Shown here: positions 42,494 through 52,591 of the stretch, piece by piece
Layout: each line of letters starts with the position of its first letter
How positions within the stretch are numbered: position 1 is the stretch's first letter
Source: Gracilariopsis chorda
Lineage: Eukaryota; Rhodophyta; Florideophyceae; Gracilariales; Gracilariaceae
Direction of reading: 5' to 3'
NCBI GenBank assembly: GCA_003194525.1
Contig: NBIV01000148.1
Coordinates: forward strand, 62,001-126,000
DNA length: 64,000 nucleotides
Position numbers and translations under genes: made by a program
Notes under the pieces: generated by a model
What the model was told of the DNA's origin: nothing
The model's input: the letters and a program-made list of their open reading frames with translations, nothing else
Database searches by the model: none

Positions 42494-42556
42494 GGCGGTT
42501 ATTTACGCGTTCAGGCGCGACGGGTTGGAACCTCTCTACGAGACGTTTTGGTGCCT

Positions 42557-42569
42557 CAGGAGGGGGATA
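42557..42569 (+). other. E2 polypurine tract
   Basis: AGGAGGGGGATA directly before the 3' LTR, in the position and composition expected for plus-strand priming. It shows that the antisense region is inside the element. Confidence 0.8.
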
Positions 42570-43341
42570 TGTACAGCAACGCCCTTCGTGGTGATTAATC
42601 GTGAAGCACGCTCATACATGCCTCGTGATGAGAGTTGGATTTAGCCGCATAAATGAGAAGTAATTCCCCAATGGGTTGGCCATGGCTTACTTGAGATTGT
42701 TGTAACTCCACACTGATGACAGGAGTACGGATACCACGCGTGTAAGTGTGCAGGCACCCCTTTTTAGGGATACTGTTACCACTATTTATTTATTTATTTA
42801 GTTATCTATTTACTTATCTATCTACATATTTAGTTATTACAGTGTACGGTTGACAGCCAGCCCCCTACTTAGGTATGTGAGCTCGGGCCGTCCCGGTCAA
42901 TAAAACTCGCACAAGCGAGTGCTCGACTCTTGCTCAGAAACCCCCGGTGCACGATATCCTCCCTCAGAGATTCGTCGCCTTGTGTAGGACTAGTCATCCA
43001 CCTCGTGGCGCTTTCAACCACATTCATAGACTTGTATTTGTCTTTTTCGTCTGTTTTGTTTCTTTTCGTTACTCTCTTATACAGATGGCACTTTTGCTTA
43101 CCGATGAACCGTCGCGCACTCCTCGTACAAGTGACCACCCGTTCCGCACTATCACTGGTCTGCATGCCTTGGATCCTTTTCTAGGCCACTCTTGCACCTG
43201 CACGCTAGTCTTGAAGTGAGCCCTGATGTACAACCGGATCGTGTGCTCACCACAATTGGTTCTGTTGCCGTGCTACCTCTAAAGAGAGGAGGAATTCGAA
43301 CACCCTCGTGTTTCCTCTCCCTTTTGGGGTTTTGCACCACA
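42570..43341 (+). repeat. E2 3' LTR
   Basis: 772 bp, clearly homologous to 31740-32516 over the full length with many substitutions and small indels. Confidence 0.9.
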
Positions 43342-44647
43342 TAACGGACGTGACGTCTTTCATTTCGCGCTGAAACTCCGCTAACGCGTTCAAAGAATTC
43401 ACATTGAATTGTAGCCGGCGAAAATAGTAGTTGCTGGTATCAACAAATTCTTAAACTGCTTTGAAAAATGCAAGGTTGGCTCAAGGTCAGTGAAAGATTC
43501 ATTGAAGTCTTTTTCTAGATCGCGTAGAGCAAGAGAGTATTTGTTCTTGCGCTAAAGATACACTGGTAAACATTTTGGAGAGTTCATGCCTGTGGCTGCG
43601 AAACAAACTTAAAAGATACAAAGCAAACAAAATAGAAAATCATATAAATATATTAAAAGTATATTGTTGAACGTAGCAAGAAGTCGATGGGCATGATCCT
43701 GTGAGGCTCCCTGCTTTCTTACGATGGCAGCGCACACTGTGAGGTGCAACCGTAAGAACGGCCTTAGTGAGCAGTAACTGCTTTAGTCACTCAATTTGAA
43801 TGTATGATAGCACAACTTCTGCGACAACATGACTTCTTCGTCTCAAGCAAAGACGTCAACCTGTCGTTCTATATTTTTAAAAACCATATTTTTGATCCTC
43901 CAATTTTCAGATTATTGTTCAACAAGATGGCGTTTGCCTAGCCGCTGATGCTTGCAAGAAAAGCTACTTCACTTACACAGAATAAAATAGAATGACCAAT
44001 CGACATGTCTAAGTCTTTCGAGCAGTTGTAAGATTTATAATGATCTTTTTTTTGTTTTTACGTTTTCATAAAATTTGCAGTGAAAAGAGGATAATTTCGT
44101 CACGTTAGAACAATTTCGATAGCAACGCGTGATGTTTGCTATGTGAATACTATTTTCGATAGCTTGATTCATGGGTCTCAAGTGAGCCTTCCATTCTCCC
44201 TATCCCTATCACGTCTGGCAAGCATGGCAAAAGCTTGTACTCTGTCACATTTACCACTTTCTCTCTATGTCAGCCACCAACCCTAACGGCAGTTGGCAAT
44301 ACTGCAACATTTAAGAAGTCTCTAAAACAGGCTACTAAAAGTCTCTTTGATGCTCCAAACTACAAGCAAAAGAGACTTCACTGCTCCGCTAGACATTATC
44401 TGTGCCATGAGCTAGAATGCACTGCCAGGGTGTCGGTCGGCGGTTTAAGTTAGGATGTAGAAGACCATGGCGAGTATGGTGAGCAGAGTTGTGCGAGTGG
44501 TTTTTGTGGTTGCGGCGTTTGAACATAAGGTGTGAGCACGCCAGGGTAGTTGAGTACGAAGCGACACAAGCCGCTATCGCCACTCTCTGAGATCTTCAGT
44601 GCATTCTCGGTTGAGTTTCGTTCAGTGGGGGTTTGGTGGACTGTTTG
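43342..44647. other. No recognisable gene
   Basis: 1.3 kb of AT-rich intergenic sequence between E2 and the palindrome. Frames are short and unlike known families. Confidence 0.35.
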
Positions 44648-44686
44648 GCGATCAGAATGGACCCTCGGAGGGTCCATTCTGATCGC
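44648..44686. repeat. 39-bp perfect palindrome (19-bp arms, 1-nt centre)
   Basis: Arms GCGATCAGAATGGACCCTC and GAGGGTCCATTCTGATCGC around a single G. It lies 48 bp left of the H1 terminal repeat. Such a structure could extrude as a cruciform and may mark an insertion-prone site, but that is inference. Confidence 0.9.
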
Positions 44687-45078
44687 TATGTCTGAAATAC
44701 AGCCGGCCAAGTTTGAGCGATTTGGCCTATATTAGGGTTGGCCGCAAAGTATGAAAACTCGTAGTAAACTCGTTCGTGTCACAAATTTGCGAACTCAGAA
44801 ACAATCCGCAGCGTGTTTTCAAGAACTATCATTCACACCGATATACGTCAGAATGAAAGTATACGACGTGTTTTGATTCCTTTTTACTCGCAACCTTGCT
44901 GTCGCTCGTTGCCATCCTGCATGCGTGGAAGCATCTCACTGCACCTCTCCACTGCATCTCGCCGATGGTCCTGGACACCTCATCCCTTCTCCACACAAAG
45001 CCAAATCACCACCGTACCGCTTTAGCTCGCCGATTCATCTCGCCAAACCACATCTTCTCACCGTCCCGCCTTCCCTCG

Positions 45079-45520
45079 TCGCTGCATCCAGCCAACTCAC
45101 CACCCTGCAGCTCGTCGCAGAAACAAACTGCCCCTTTCTTTCACCCCGCCGCTGCTCGTTGCAAAATCAACACGCTACTTTTTTCAGTTCAAGGTTGCAT
45201 CCGGACACCTGGTCGACCCTTTCCGATGCGCATCTCCTATACAGGTTGTCACTACACCTGCCACATTTACCTCTCTGCTCAGCCCCGATCCTCAACCGTT
45301 CACCACCACGCTGCTCAGGGCACAAGCAACCCGCTGCAAGCTTCACCTCGCCGCTGCATCCAGCCAACGCTCCTCGCCGCTGCTCGTGGAAACATCATCA
45401 CTCCGCGGGCTTCAGTTCAACGTTGCATCTGGACAGCTAGTCGGCCATTGCACCTGGCACATTTACCACTCTAATTCACCCCAGCCCTCAATCTTGCTAC
45501 AACAACCTCGCTAGCACATA
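45079..45520 (+). repeat. Imperfect tandem duplication in the H1 left arm
   Basis: GCCGCTGCATCCAGCCAAC occurs near 45078 and again near 45352. TTCAGTTCAAGGTTGCATCC...CACATTTACC near 45183 recurs as TTCAGTTCAACGTTGCATCT...CACATTTACC near 45413. The copies differ by indels. The His/Ser/Pro-rich frames seen here on the plus strand come from this C-rich repeat and are not convincing proteins. Confidence 0.6.
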
Positions 45521-45667
45521 ACTACACCACATCAGCTCCAGCAATCTGCATTTGATGCCTGTGCCTCAAACGTCCTCAAGGACCCCTCTGTACACGTACT
45601 CTATCCTGCCCTTCATCTCGAGGGCCCACCAGAGCTGTGAACTGAATCAAAACACCACCACCGCAAC

Positions 45668-46813
45668 ATGGACATAGAGAAGGAGGAGGAATATGTTTCA
45701 TGCGCTACGTCTGTTGCTGGGTACGCATTGTTACTATACCAAGGTTGTGTGTCTACAGTACAAGCTTTTGCAGTTGTATTGTCTGAGCTAGATGACAACA
45801 ACTATGATGGCGATTTTTCAGTTAATCCCCCCATTCCGAAGATATCGAGACTTAATAATCTCATTCAAGGACACCTGTCGCTGTTTAAGACTAATGCAGG
45901 GCTCTATCCCGCAGAGTTTGAAGCCTTGTATGCAGTTGTTTGCCCGATAATTATTCAATGGGCAAGACATACCAACAATGTGCGTGGTCTGGCTGGTATA
46001 CCCTCAAAACTAATGCCCAGTGAACGCCTTTTATCTTGCATTATGTATCTGCGAGGAAGAAATGGCGTAAGAGAGGAAGCCTCGTATTGGAACTATAGTC
46101 GTACATCATTGAGGGATGATGCAATGTTCGTTTGTGGCATAATTAACGAATCTATGGCATCAGAGATCAGTTGGCCAACCACTGCTGAAAGACAGCAGCA
46201 ACGAAGCAGGATATCCCTCTTTCCGGGATGTGTTGGATATGTAGACGGGATACTTTGTCGCATACGGCGACCACATGATCGACACCACAGGGCTTATTTT
46301 AATGGTAGGAAAAAGATGTACTGTTTCAATAGTGCTGTAGTGATAGATCATGACGGTATGTTTATTTATATAGCGCCCGGAAATGCTGGTTCTTATCATG
46401 ATGTGACTGTACTCAGGGACACGGGGTTAAGTCGAAATTGGCAAGAGCATTTCGCAGTAGATCATGACTCCCCACATCCTGTAGAGTATTTGCTTGGTGA
46501 TCCCGGGTATCTTGGCCTGGATCACTTCATCTTACGGTGCATTGATGCCAGGGAGCTGGCAAATGTAGACCAAGACCCAGTACTACGAGCCTTTAACAAA
46601 CTACATGCGGGATATCGCGTGACAGTGGAGTGGGGAATCGGTGGCCTCAAACAACTCTTTAGGCGCTTTTAGGATATATGACCTAATAGACGAAGTGCCT
46701 TCTCCCATATGTTTACCAGTGCTGCAGTTCTGACCAACTTTCTACACAGAAGGAGAAGGGACTTTTCAATTAACGTTCAGGACAGTGACAGAAACGGTGT
46801 GTGGGACACTTAA
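45668..46813 (+). pseudogene. H1 Harbinger transposase (DDE_4), two in-frame stops
   Basis: Begins MDIEKEEEYVSCATSV. The DDE core is recognisable: GCVGYVDGILCRIRRP (first Asp), RKKMYCFNSAVVIDHDG, GNAGSYHDVTVL (HD), LLGDPGYLG (Asp) and VTVEWGIGGLKQLF (Glu in EW). After LFRRF the same frame has TAG (46670-46672) and TGA (46679-46681), then continues with the family tail SHMFTSAAVLTNFLHRRR to TAA at 46811-46813. The two stops cut off about 45 residues. The stop overlaps that of the convergent partner gene by 4 bp. Confidence 0.88.
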
Positions 46814-47787
46814 AGTTCCGCTATGACCTTCACACGCTCTGTGAATTCAACCTCAGAGATGATACCCTGTTCACGAAGTAAAATCAATCGCTTGATCTGT
46901 CTATCTATCTCCTGGCTCTGCAGAGATTTCAATTGCTCTTCCCGTAGCGTTTGACTGCTAACAACGTCGTTTTCTTGCACCTTTGTTTGCTTTTCTACTG
47001 CTCGGCACAAATTGTCTCACTTCTCCTCAACCACTGTAACCATAGATGAAATCGCAGTCACCCTGTCCTTCAAGAGCTTCTTTTTAGACTGGTTTGCTAA
47101 AGAAATCATTTCTTCCACCTGCGTTTTTTCCTTGGACACAAGGTCTATCACAGACTTCGAACCCGCATCGTCCGACTTCTTAGTGCTTTCAGAGATCAGA
47201 GACTCGCGAAAACCCCCCATTTTCTTCTTGTTGTAAGTATCCGACTTCTTCAACTTTTGCATAAGTTCTTCATTTTTCAAAGCACATAGCTGCCCCGGCG
47301 CATCAGATACTCCAGTTTGTACGTCATCTAGAGCACTGCGCAGAGCGTTTTGCAGTGTACGTTCCTGTGCCATATCTTTGTCGAATTGAACTCCTGCAAT
47401 CTCACATTTCGCTTTACCGTCATCCGAGTAGTCCTTATATACCAGCTTCCACACAGCGGCTGGGACCCGTTGTTGAAATGCTTGCTTTCTCTTTCTGCAA
47501 TATGCAGTAAAGTGCTTTCCGTAGCTACTTGTCATGCACGCAAAGGCATCAGCACCGACTACATTACAGCGTTTGTGTATTTTGCGGCTGCTTCGCGGAA
47601 GCGAAGATCGCTCTTGTGCTTCCGCCCAATTTCCAGACTGCACCACACGTGCACCAGACGCCATCAGTGAGTTAACGTATTTTGTCTCTCCTGGTTGTGA
47701 TACAGGTGCCGGAATTACCGTTTGTATGGGAGATTGCAACTGCTCTTGTGTGGTAGTCACCCCAACCCCTTCATTTTCTTCCGACAT
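46810..47787 (-). pseudogene. H1 partner protein, one in-frame TGA
   Basis: 326 codons from MSEENEGVGV, with a single TGA at 47017-47019 in an otherwise open frame. Rich in Lys/Glu/Gln with long predicted helices (KNEELMQKLKKSDTYNKKK; EEQLKSLQSQEIDRQIKRLI). A central segment with ADAFACMTSSYGKHFTAYCRKRKQAF might be the DNA-contacting part. Harbinger elements usually carry a Myb/SANT-like second protein needed for transposase import and DNA binding; I see no clear Myb motif here, so the role is inferred from position. It ends on TTAA shared with the transposase stop. Confidence 0.65.
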
Positions 47788-48549
47788 AGGAAACTATTGC
47801 GGCTCGCTGCCCGTACACTGGGCTTCTAATTTGTTTCAGCGGCGCGGGTGGACGTGCGTTGAAAGCTGGGTTGGCGACGGGAAGCAAGTAGACATGTTTC
47901 CGTACAGAGTCACAGTCGAGACACGCCGTAGTTGTGCAGAACGACAGCGTGTCTCTGACTGTGAGGCATGTTGCAGTCAGTATGGGCGGAAACTTGCAGC
48001 CGACCAGAGAAACATGTTTTAATTTGCGGCCAACACATTGACGCGAAGTACATATACAAAACTAACAAACTTTCCGGCCAACCTTATTTATTGGCTCATA
48101 TTTCACAAGAAGGCCAACTGGTAGTTTCTGCATGCTCCCACTTTTGACGCGCACTGTACTGGACGACTCCTAAAAATCCTTTTCGCAAATAGCGTACACA
48201 CAAATTCTTCAATTCAGAGGATTTGAGTGCACTCAAAAAGCGAAAAGTGGTTAAGGCTCGCCCTCGTCGTAGCAGTTGCTCTCCAACTGAAGGTATCAAA
48301 TTTGGCGCGAACCTCTGAACCAAAACACCTGCATTCCCAAACACAAACCATCGCTTATCCAATATACCAGAGCCACAATCGTCGTACATGATGTTCCCAG
48401 AAGGCAGAACGTCCCCGCTCTGCGCCAAAGTTGCCTAGCTTCTGGCAACCCACCCATCCCACCTCCCACCCCCCCTTTTACCCCTCTTCCCTTCCGCCCT
48501 CCCCGCGGTTGAAACTTGTCACACACAAGCAACAAAATCCTGTTGCAAG

Positions 48550-49347
48550 ATGCCACAGGTGCAAGAAAATGAAACTTACAAACGGTCTAATCCACGACAT
48601 TCGAACACAGAGGAACTGACTACGCCGCAATGCTCAAAAAAAGTGAAGCTATCAATTCAGAAACCGCCGCTATTCGCAAAGAAGAAAGGACAGACCCCCA
48701 CTCGTGGCTCTGGGTTCACTCAAATCGAGACCACCCATCTGTTAGATTTGATGGAAAAGTACCTACCACTCTGTCGCGAAGAATGGGATGTACTCTTGAA
48801 GGACCATACATCCGCTTTTCCGCAGCAACAGAGAACTGTCGAGAGTCCTCGCAGAAAGTTTTCCACTTTACACCGCCGACGCATCCCTACTGGGGATCCC
48901 TTTATACCTGATGACGTAAAGAGAGCGAAACATATTCGTGAAACTATAACTGAGCGAGCAGATATGGATGATGGTGATGATGTCGTAGAGACTGTTGGGT
49001 TCAGCTTTCCTCAGGAAGACTTGGTCTCCTCTGATTTAGACGACGTTATTGTTTCTACAGAACAGCAAAAAAACGTTTTGAAACCAGAACCTGTCGTTGC
49101 GAACCAGCCACGTCCGTTAGTGCGCACACGCCGCATGTCTACATTGAAAAGTGAAGAAGACAGCCTCATGTCTCTATTTAAAATATCTCTACTGAACGAC
49201 CAAAAGCGGCGTGAGGAAGAGCTTGAGCGACGTAGAGAGGAGGGCGAGGAGAGTCGTGCGCAGCGCTTAGATGAGAGCCGCGGCCATGAAAAGCTTATGG
49301 AAATGATGTTGTTGTTGATTGCGAAGTCTGCTTCGACCAACAACTAA
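48550..49347 (+). CDS. H2 Myb/SANT-like accessory protein (DUF6818-type), intact
   Basis: 265 residues, no stops. Basic head, then about residues 50-125: GSGFTQIETTHLLDLMEKYLPLCREEWDVLL, an RTVESPRRKFSTLHRR helix, and PTGDPFIPDDVKRAKHIRETI. The E..LL..LP...W spacing plus PTGDP..P..V..AK.I is the pattern of the SANT-like domain found beside transposases in oomycete and fungal Harbinger-type elements. An acidic middle and a strongly charged C-terminal coiled coil (DQKRREEELERRREEGEES) follow. Likely binds the terminal repeats or escorts the transposase. Stop TAA overlaps the transposase stop by 4 bp. Confidence 0.75.
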   Translation: MPQVQENETYKRSNPRHSNTEELTTPQCSKKVKLSIQKPPLFAKKKGQTPTRGSGFTQIETTHLLDLMEKYLPLCREEWDVLLKDHTSAFPQQQRTVESPRRKFSTLHRRRIPTGDPFIPDDVKRAKHIRETITERADMDDGDDVVETVGFSFPQEDLVSSDLDDVIVSTEQQKNVLKPEPVVANQPRPLVRTRRMSTLKSEEDSLMSLFKISLLNDQKRREEELERRREEGEESRAQRLDESRGHEKLMEMMLLLIAKSASTNN

Positions 49348-50420
49348 ATGTTTAAGCTGCTCTGGAGAAAATCATTAGCCTCCACACTAAGATAAGGCAT
49401 GTAGGTGCTTAATATTTGGTTGATCCCAACCATTCGCGTGCGCAAATTAAACAGATGTATGCTACAAAGCAACATAACTCGTCTTTCTCCGTTTTCCTCG
49501 TACATGAACCTGTCTTTCAATCGCGGAAACATGCCCTGAAACGACCTCATACCCCATTCGGATGCTTGTCGAGCGGATGTTGCCTGTCGGATTTGAAGAA
49601 CTTCTCTGGAATCTTTGGCCCTTGTCTCATCTTGAGACGACTTGGTTAAAAAAGGATACGAATTGTGACAGAATGCAGAGTCTACAACGCATTTACCGCC
49701 ATGTTTCTCATGTTCCAGACCCAACTTATTATATATATTGCCCCACTCCGACACAACCGAATCATGCATACTACCGGGCGCGTTGATTGCGCAAGCAATA
49801 ACTGTACCATTTGGAGCAAAAAAAAGAACATTGGAAACGTAATGATCATGAGTCCATCCATTGTAAAACATATTCTGCACCACGAAATCCTGGGATTGCT
49901 CTAGCACCAGTTTCAAACCATCTGCCACTGAATAAACCTCTTCTAATGTGTGATACTTTTGTTTGAAGGCATCTTTGAAAGCCTTAACCTCTGTTTCGGT
50001 CGGCATCCTCACCTCCGCGTTAACATCATGCGCCAGAACCCGCAACAATATTCTCCTACCGAAACGTAAAAATATTGAGCACACAGAACTTTTGATGCCA
50101 AAGAGAAGACAGAGGTTCCAGAGAGCTCCTCTCGTTCGATGCCAGCACAGGACAAGTCCCAAACATTTCGTTGCGTCCATTGATCACGGTCTTCCACGTC
50201 TACACCTACGTCTTTGCAGGAAACCGCTTGCTGTGTACGGGGTATATTCGTTGTATATGTGCTGAAACTGGTTTAAGACATGCGTGAAAGTACTGTGATC
50301 AATTCCTGTTAGCGTTATTAGTGAGCTGTCGCACATGGAACGAAACAAGAACACAAATGGTGAGTCTGCAGGGTTAAGAAGCGCCTGTCTGCTAATGCGC
50401 CTGTCTCTGCGTCGTCTCAA
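49344..50420 (-). pseudogene. H2 transposase (DDE_4-like), one in-frame TGA
   Basis: One minus-strand frame runs from about 50420 to TAG at 49346-49344, interrupted only by TGA at 50186-50184 between RRCRRGRP and SMDATKCLGLVL. DDE landmarks: FYNGWTHDHYVSNVLFF, GTVIACAINAPGSMHDS, KCVVDSAFC and SEWGMRSFQGMFPRL. The frame stays open further upstream toward the terminal repeat but I find no ATG there, so the N terminus is unclear (intron, shifted start or decay). Belongs to the transposase type that travels with DUF6818-like proteins. Confidence 0.85.
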
Positions 50421-50659
50421 AATAGTTTTATGCCTATCCCTGAAGCGTATTGAGTGTCGCTGACGCCGAGTTAGTAATGTAAGCAGTAGAACAGTTGTGG
50501 TGTCTATTTCGGAATAGGGAAGATGGGCAGGATCCTCAGACTCTGATCGCTCAGTTTGCTCTGGAATTTCAGTGGCCGGTCGGATACGCAGAATGGAACC
50601 TTTCCCGCAATTTGGTATTTGCGTGGAGCGCGCAATTTGATTTTTAGGAGTCGTCCACT

Positions 50660-50908
50660 AACGACAGAGCAGATCTGCGGATATTCTGTGCTCGTTTTTC
50701 CCATATGATCTCAATAGCGTTATCATGTATGGCTCAGCACCGAAAAGGGCAGGACCGCGCGGTAAACGGTAAGCCTTCTTACCCTCGTGCCCTACCTGCC
50801 CCAAAAGGTAAGAATAAGCCAAACAGAGCTTTGAATATTAGCGTGTTCGCGCTCCGCATTCTTCTCCTCTGTTGCTTAACACTTTAAAATCAAAACACAG
50901 ACTTCGAT
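50660..50908. promoter_or_regulatory. GMC oxidoreductase upstream region
   Basis: 249 bp between the H2 target duplication and the GMC start. H2 lies immediately upstream, so it may have altered this promoter. Confidence 0.35.
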
Positions 50909-52591
50909 ATGAACACAGGCTTTCTCCTCACGATTGGTTTGGTCTTCCTGCAGCTGCTCAAAGTCTCCCGAGCTTCTACTTCCGACTTCATTATAGTTGG
51001 CGGAGGCACTTCAGGATGTGTCCTTGCAGCCCGCCTTTGTGTGGCATTTCCAGATGCATCCATCTCCGTGCTAGAACGCGGAAAGCCATTAAACGAATCC
51101 GCACGGTTTGTAAAAGACGCAATGCGCAACGTTATCGATGCCTGGGTTGACCCTCAGATCTCTGAATCGTTTCTGTCGCTCCCGAATGACGGTCTCAGTG
51201 GTCGTCGGGTGTTGCTCACCACTGGTGCTGTACTGGGTGGAAGCTCGTCCAGCAACGCTGTGCAGTTTGTTGTACCACTAGAGGGCTACGTCAGAAGCCT
51301 TGGAATTGCTGGGTTGTCTCCAATGCGCGCCAAGCGCCTGTACAGAAGAGTGTATCGGAAAGTGGGCTTCCGTCCACAACCGCCGCTCGTCAAGCTAAGA
51401 TACGCAGATGATTACCTCGAGGCTGGGAGGAACGCTGGATTTGAAATTGAGGATGATCCCTTTCGCAATAATGCTCGCTTAGCTATGTGGAACACACGTT
51501 CTAGTATAGACGGTGGTGGACGTAGAGTTGACTCTTGTGCAGCTTATCTTAATGAAAACGTACGGGACAGATGCTCTGCAAACTTGCGCGTGGTGCAGGG
51601 TGTGACAGTGATCAGAGTGCTCTTTTCGCGTACAGGATTATCATTGAGAGCTACTGGTGTAGAATACGTCTCATCAGATGACAAACAGCTCCAGGATCGC
51701 AAGGTTATGCTGGCGCGAAAAGAGGTTCTGTTATCCGCCGGACCGTACGGTTCGCCAAAGCTGCTACAATTATCTGGAATTGGTCCGCGAGAAGTGCTCG
51801 ACCGTGTTGGTCTGAAAACTGTTCGGGATCTTCCTGTTGGGGTCAGCACCCAATCTCGCGCTGCTAGTGGCCATTTCTCAGCATACACTGGTGTTCCACT
51901 GGAGCCAGCGAATAACTCTACGGTTCTCAACTCTACTGATGCTCGACAACAATGGGAAAACGGTCTTGGTGGTGTTTACGGAAGTAGTCCGTTTCCTATG
52001 AATGGAGTTGTGAAAGATATCTGTTACTTGACAAATGTGTTGGCGTTCGGAGGACTCCTTGAAGGCCTTGATGAGCCGTTGTTGGCCTCGTTCTGTCTGG
52101 GAAACCCAACGTCACGAGGATACATATGTTTGAACGATTCTAATCCGTTCTCTTCTCCATTAGTGCAACTCGACCTGCTCGGGAATCGCGAAGATTTGTT
52201 GCGGATTCAAAGATGCTTGAGACTTGTTCAGAAAGTGCATCGAAGTTTTCCACCACAGTTCAAACTCACTGATTTATCTCAGACAAGTGCGGACGAAGAA
52301 GAGATTCGAAACACAGCACTGACCCCTTTCCACTATGTTGGCGGTTGCGCTGTAGGGTCTGTGGTTCGTAGCGATTTGAGAGTTCGGGGTGTGTACGGCC
52401 TTCGGATAGTAGACGCGTCAGTTTTGAGACATATTCCAACTTCAGCGGGACCGCTTTCGACGACCTATGTGGTGGCGGAGCATGCTGCCGGTGATCTAAT
52501 TCGGCGCTATCGCTGCAGATTTGGACGCTGCCGTCGCCGAGTGTGGTGGTTACGGTTTGGGCATTGGTTGCTCGGTCATTCTTCGCTATAG
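50909..52591 (+). CDS. GMC-family FAD oxidoreductase, secretory
   Basis: 560 residues. Residues 1-22 look like a signal peptide or anchor (FLLTIGLVFLQLLKVSRA). The Rossmann FAD motif DFIIVGGGTSG is at 26-36 and the ribose-binding Glu at 56. GMC signature 1 (TGAVLGGSSSSNA) lies at 105-117 and signature 2 (LLSAGPYGSPKLLQLSGIGP) near 275-294. The catalytic His region HYVGGCAVG starts at 475. The usual second active-site block (G-N-P/H near the C terminus) reads AGPLSTTYVVAEHAA at about 513-527. GMC enzymes oxidise alcohols or polyols, or act as lyases; substrate cannot be told. The C-terminal tail is Arg/Trp-rich (RCRFGRCRRRVWW). Possibly N-glycosylated (NNST, NST). Confidence 0.9.
   Translation: MNTGFLLTIGLVFLQLLKVSRASTSDFIIVGGGTSGCVLAARLCVAFPDASISVLERGKPLNESARFVKDAMRNVIDAWVDPQISESFLSLPNDGLSGRRVLLTTGAVLGGSSSSNAVQFVVPLEGYVRSLGIAGLSPMRAKRLYRRVYRKVGFRPQPPLVKLRYADDYLEAGRNAGFEIEDDPFRNNARLAMWNTRSSIDGGGRRVDSCAAYLNENVRDRCSANLRVVQGVTVIRVLFSRTGLSLRATGVEYVSSDDKQLQDRKVMLARKEVLLSAGPYGSPKLLQLSGIGPREVLDRVGLKTVRDLPVGVSTQSRAASGHFSAYTGVPLEPANNSTVLNSTDARQQWENGLGGVYGSSPFPMNGVVKDICYLTNVLAFGGLLEGLDEPLLASFCLGNPTSRGYICLNDSNPFSSPLVQLDLLGNREDLLRIQRCLRLVQKVHRSFPPQFKLTDLSQTSADEEEIRNTALTPFHYVGGCAVGSVVRSDLRVRGVYGLRIVDASVLRHIPTSAGPLSTTYVVAEHAAGDLIRRYRCRFGRCRRRVWWLRFGHWLLGHSSL

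Larger units (their letters stand above)
31740..43341 (+). mobile_element. E2: decayed chromodomain Ty3/gypsy element with antisense gene
   Basis: 11.6 kb between LTRs of 777 and 772 bp, both starting TGTACAGCAACGCCC and ending GCACCACA. Flanking pentamers TAACA (31735-31739) and TAACG (43342-43346) are a target duplication with one change. Internal order: PBS, gag with CCHC knuckle, protease, RT, RNase H, integrase, long tail with chromodomain, antisense reading frame, polypurine tract. LTR divergence and many stops show it is old and inactive. It is about 5 kb longer than E1, mostly from the tail and the antisense region. Confidence 0.92.
44735..48083 (+). mobile_element. H1: PIF/Harbinger DNA transposon
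   Basis: 3349 bp with imperfect terminal inverted repeats: left GGGTTGGCCGCAAAGTATG, right (reverse complement) GGTTGGCCGGAAAGTTTG. Both ends are flanked by TTA (44732-44734 and 48084-48086), the canonical Harbinger target duplication. Two convergent genes fill the right part: transposase (+) and a coiled-coil partner (-). Stops in both make it non-autonomous now. Confidence 0.9.
48161..50656 (+). mobile_element. H2: second Harbinger-like transposon
   Basis: 2496 bp with perfect 18-bp terminal inverted repeats GGACGACTCCTAAAAATC. Flanked by ACT on both sides (48158-48160 and 50657-50659), a 3-bp duplication, though not the usual TTA/TAA. It contains a Myb-like gene (+) and a transposase gene (-) in convergent orientation. 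Only 77 bp separate it from H1. Confidence 0.92.

Noticed and set aside
42869..43219. Paired ORFs in the E2 3' LTR
   Set aside because: LTR sequence; the corresponding frames in the 5' LTR are not conserved as protein.
44896..45474. Plus-strand ORFs of 171-192 codons left of the H1 transposase
   Set aside because: His/Ser/Pro-rich translation of a C-rich imperfect tandem repeat in two frames at once; no domain.
48096..48556. Minus-strand ORFs over the left end of H2
   Set aside because: Span the TIR and a C-rich stretch; no domain, and the Myb-like gene starts just right of them on the plus strand.
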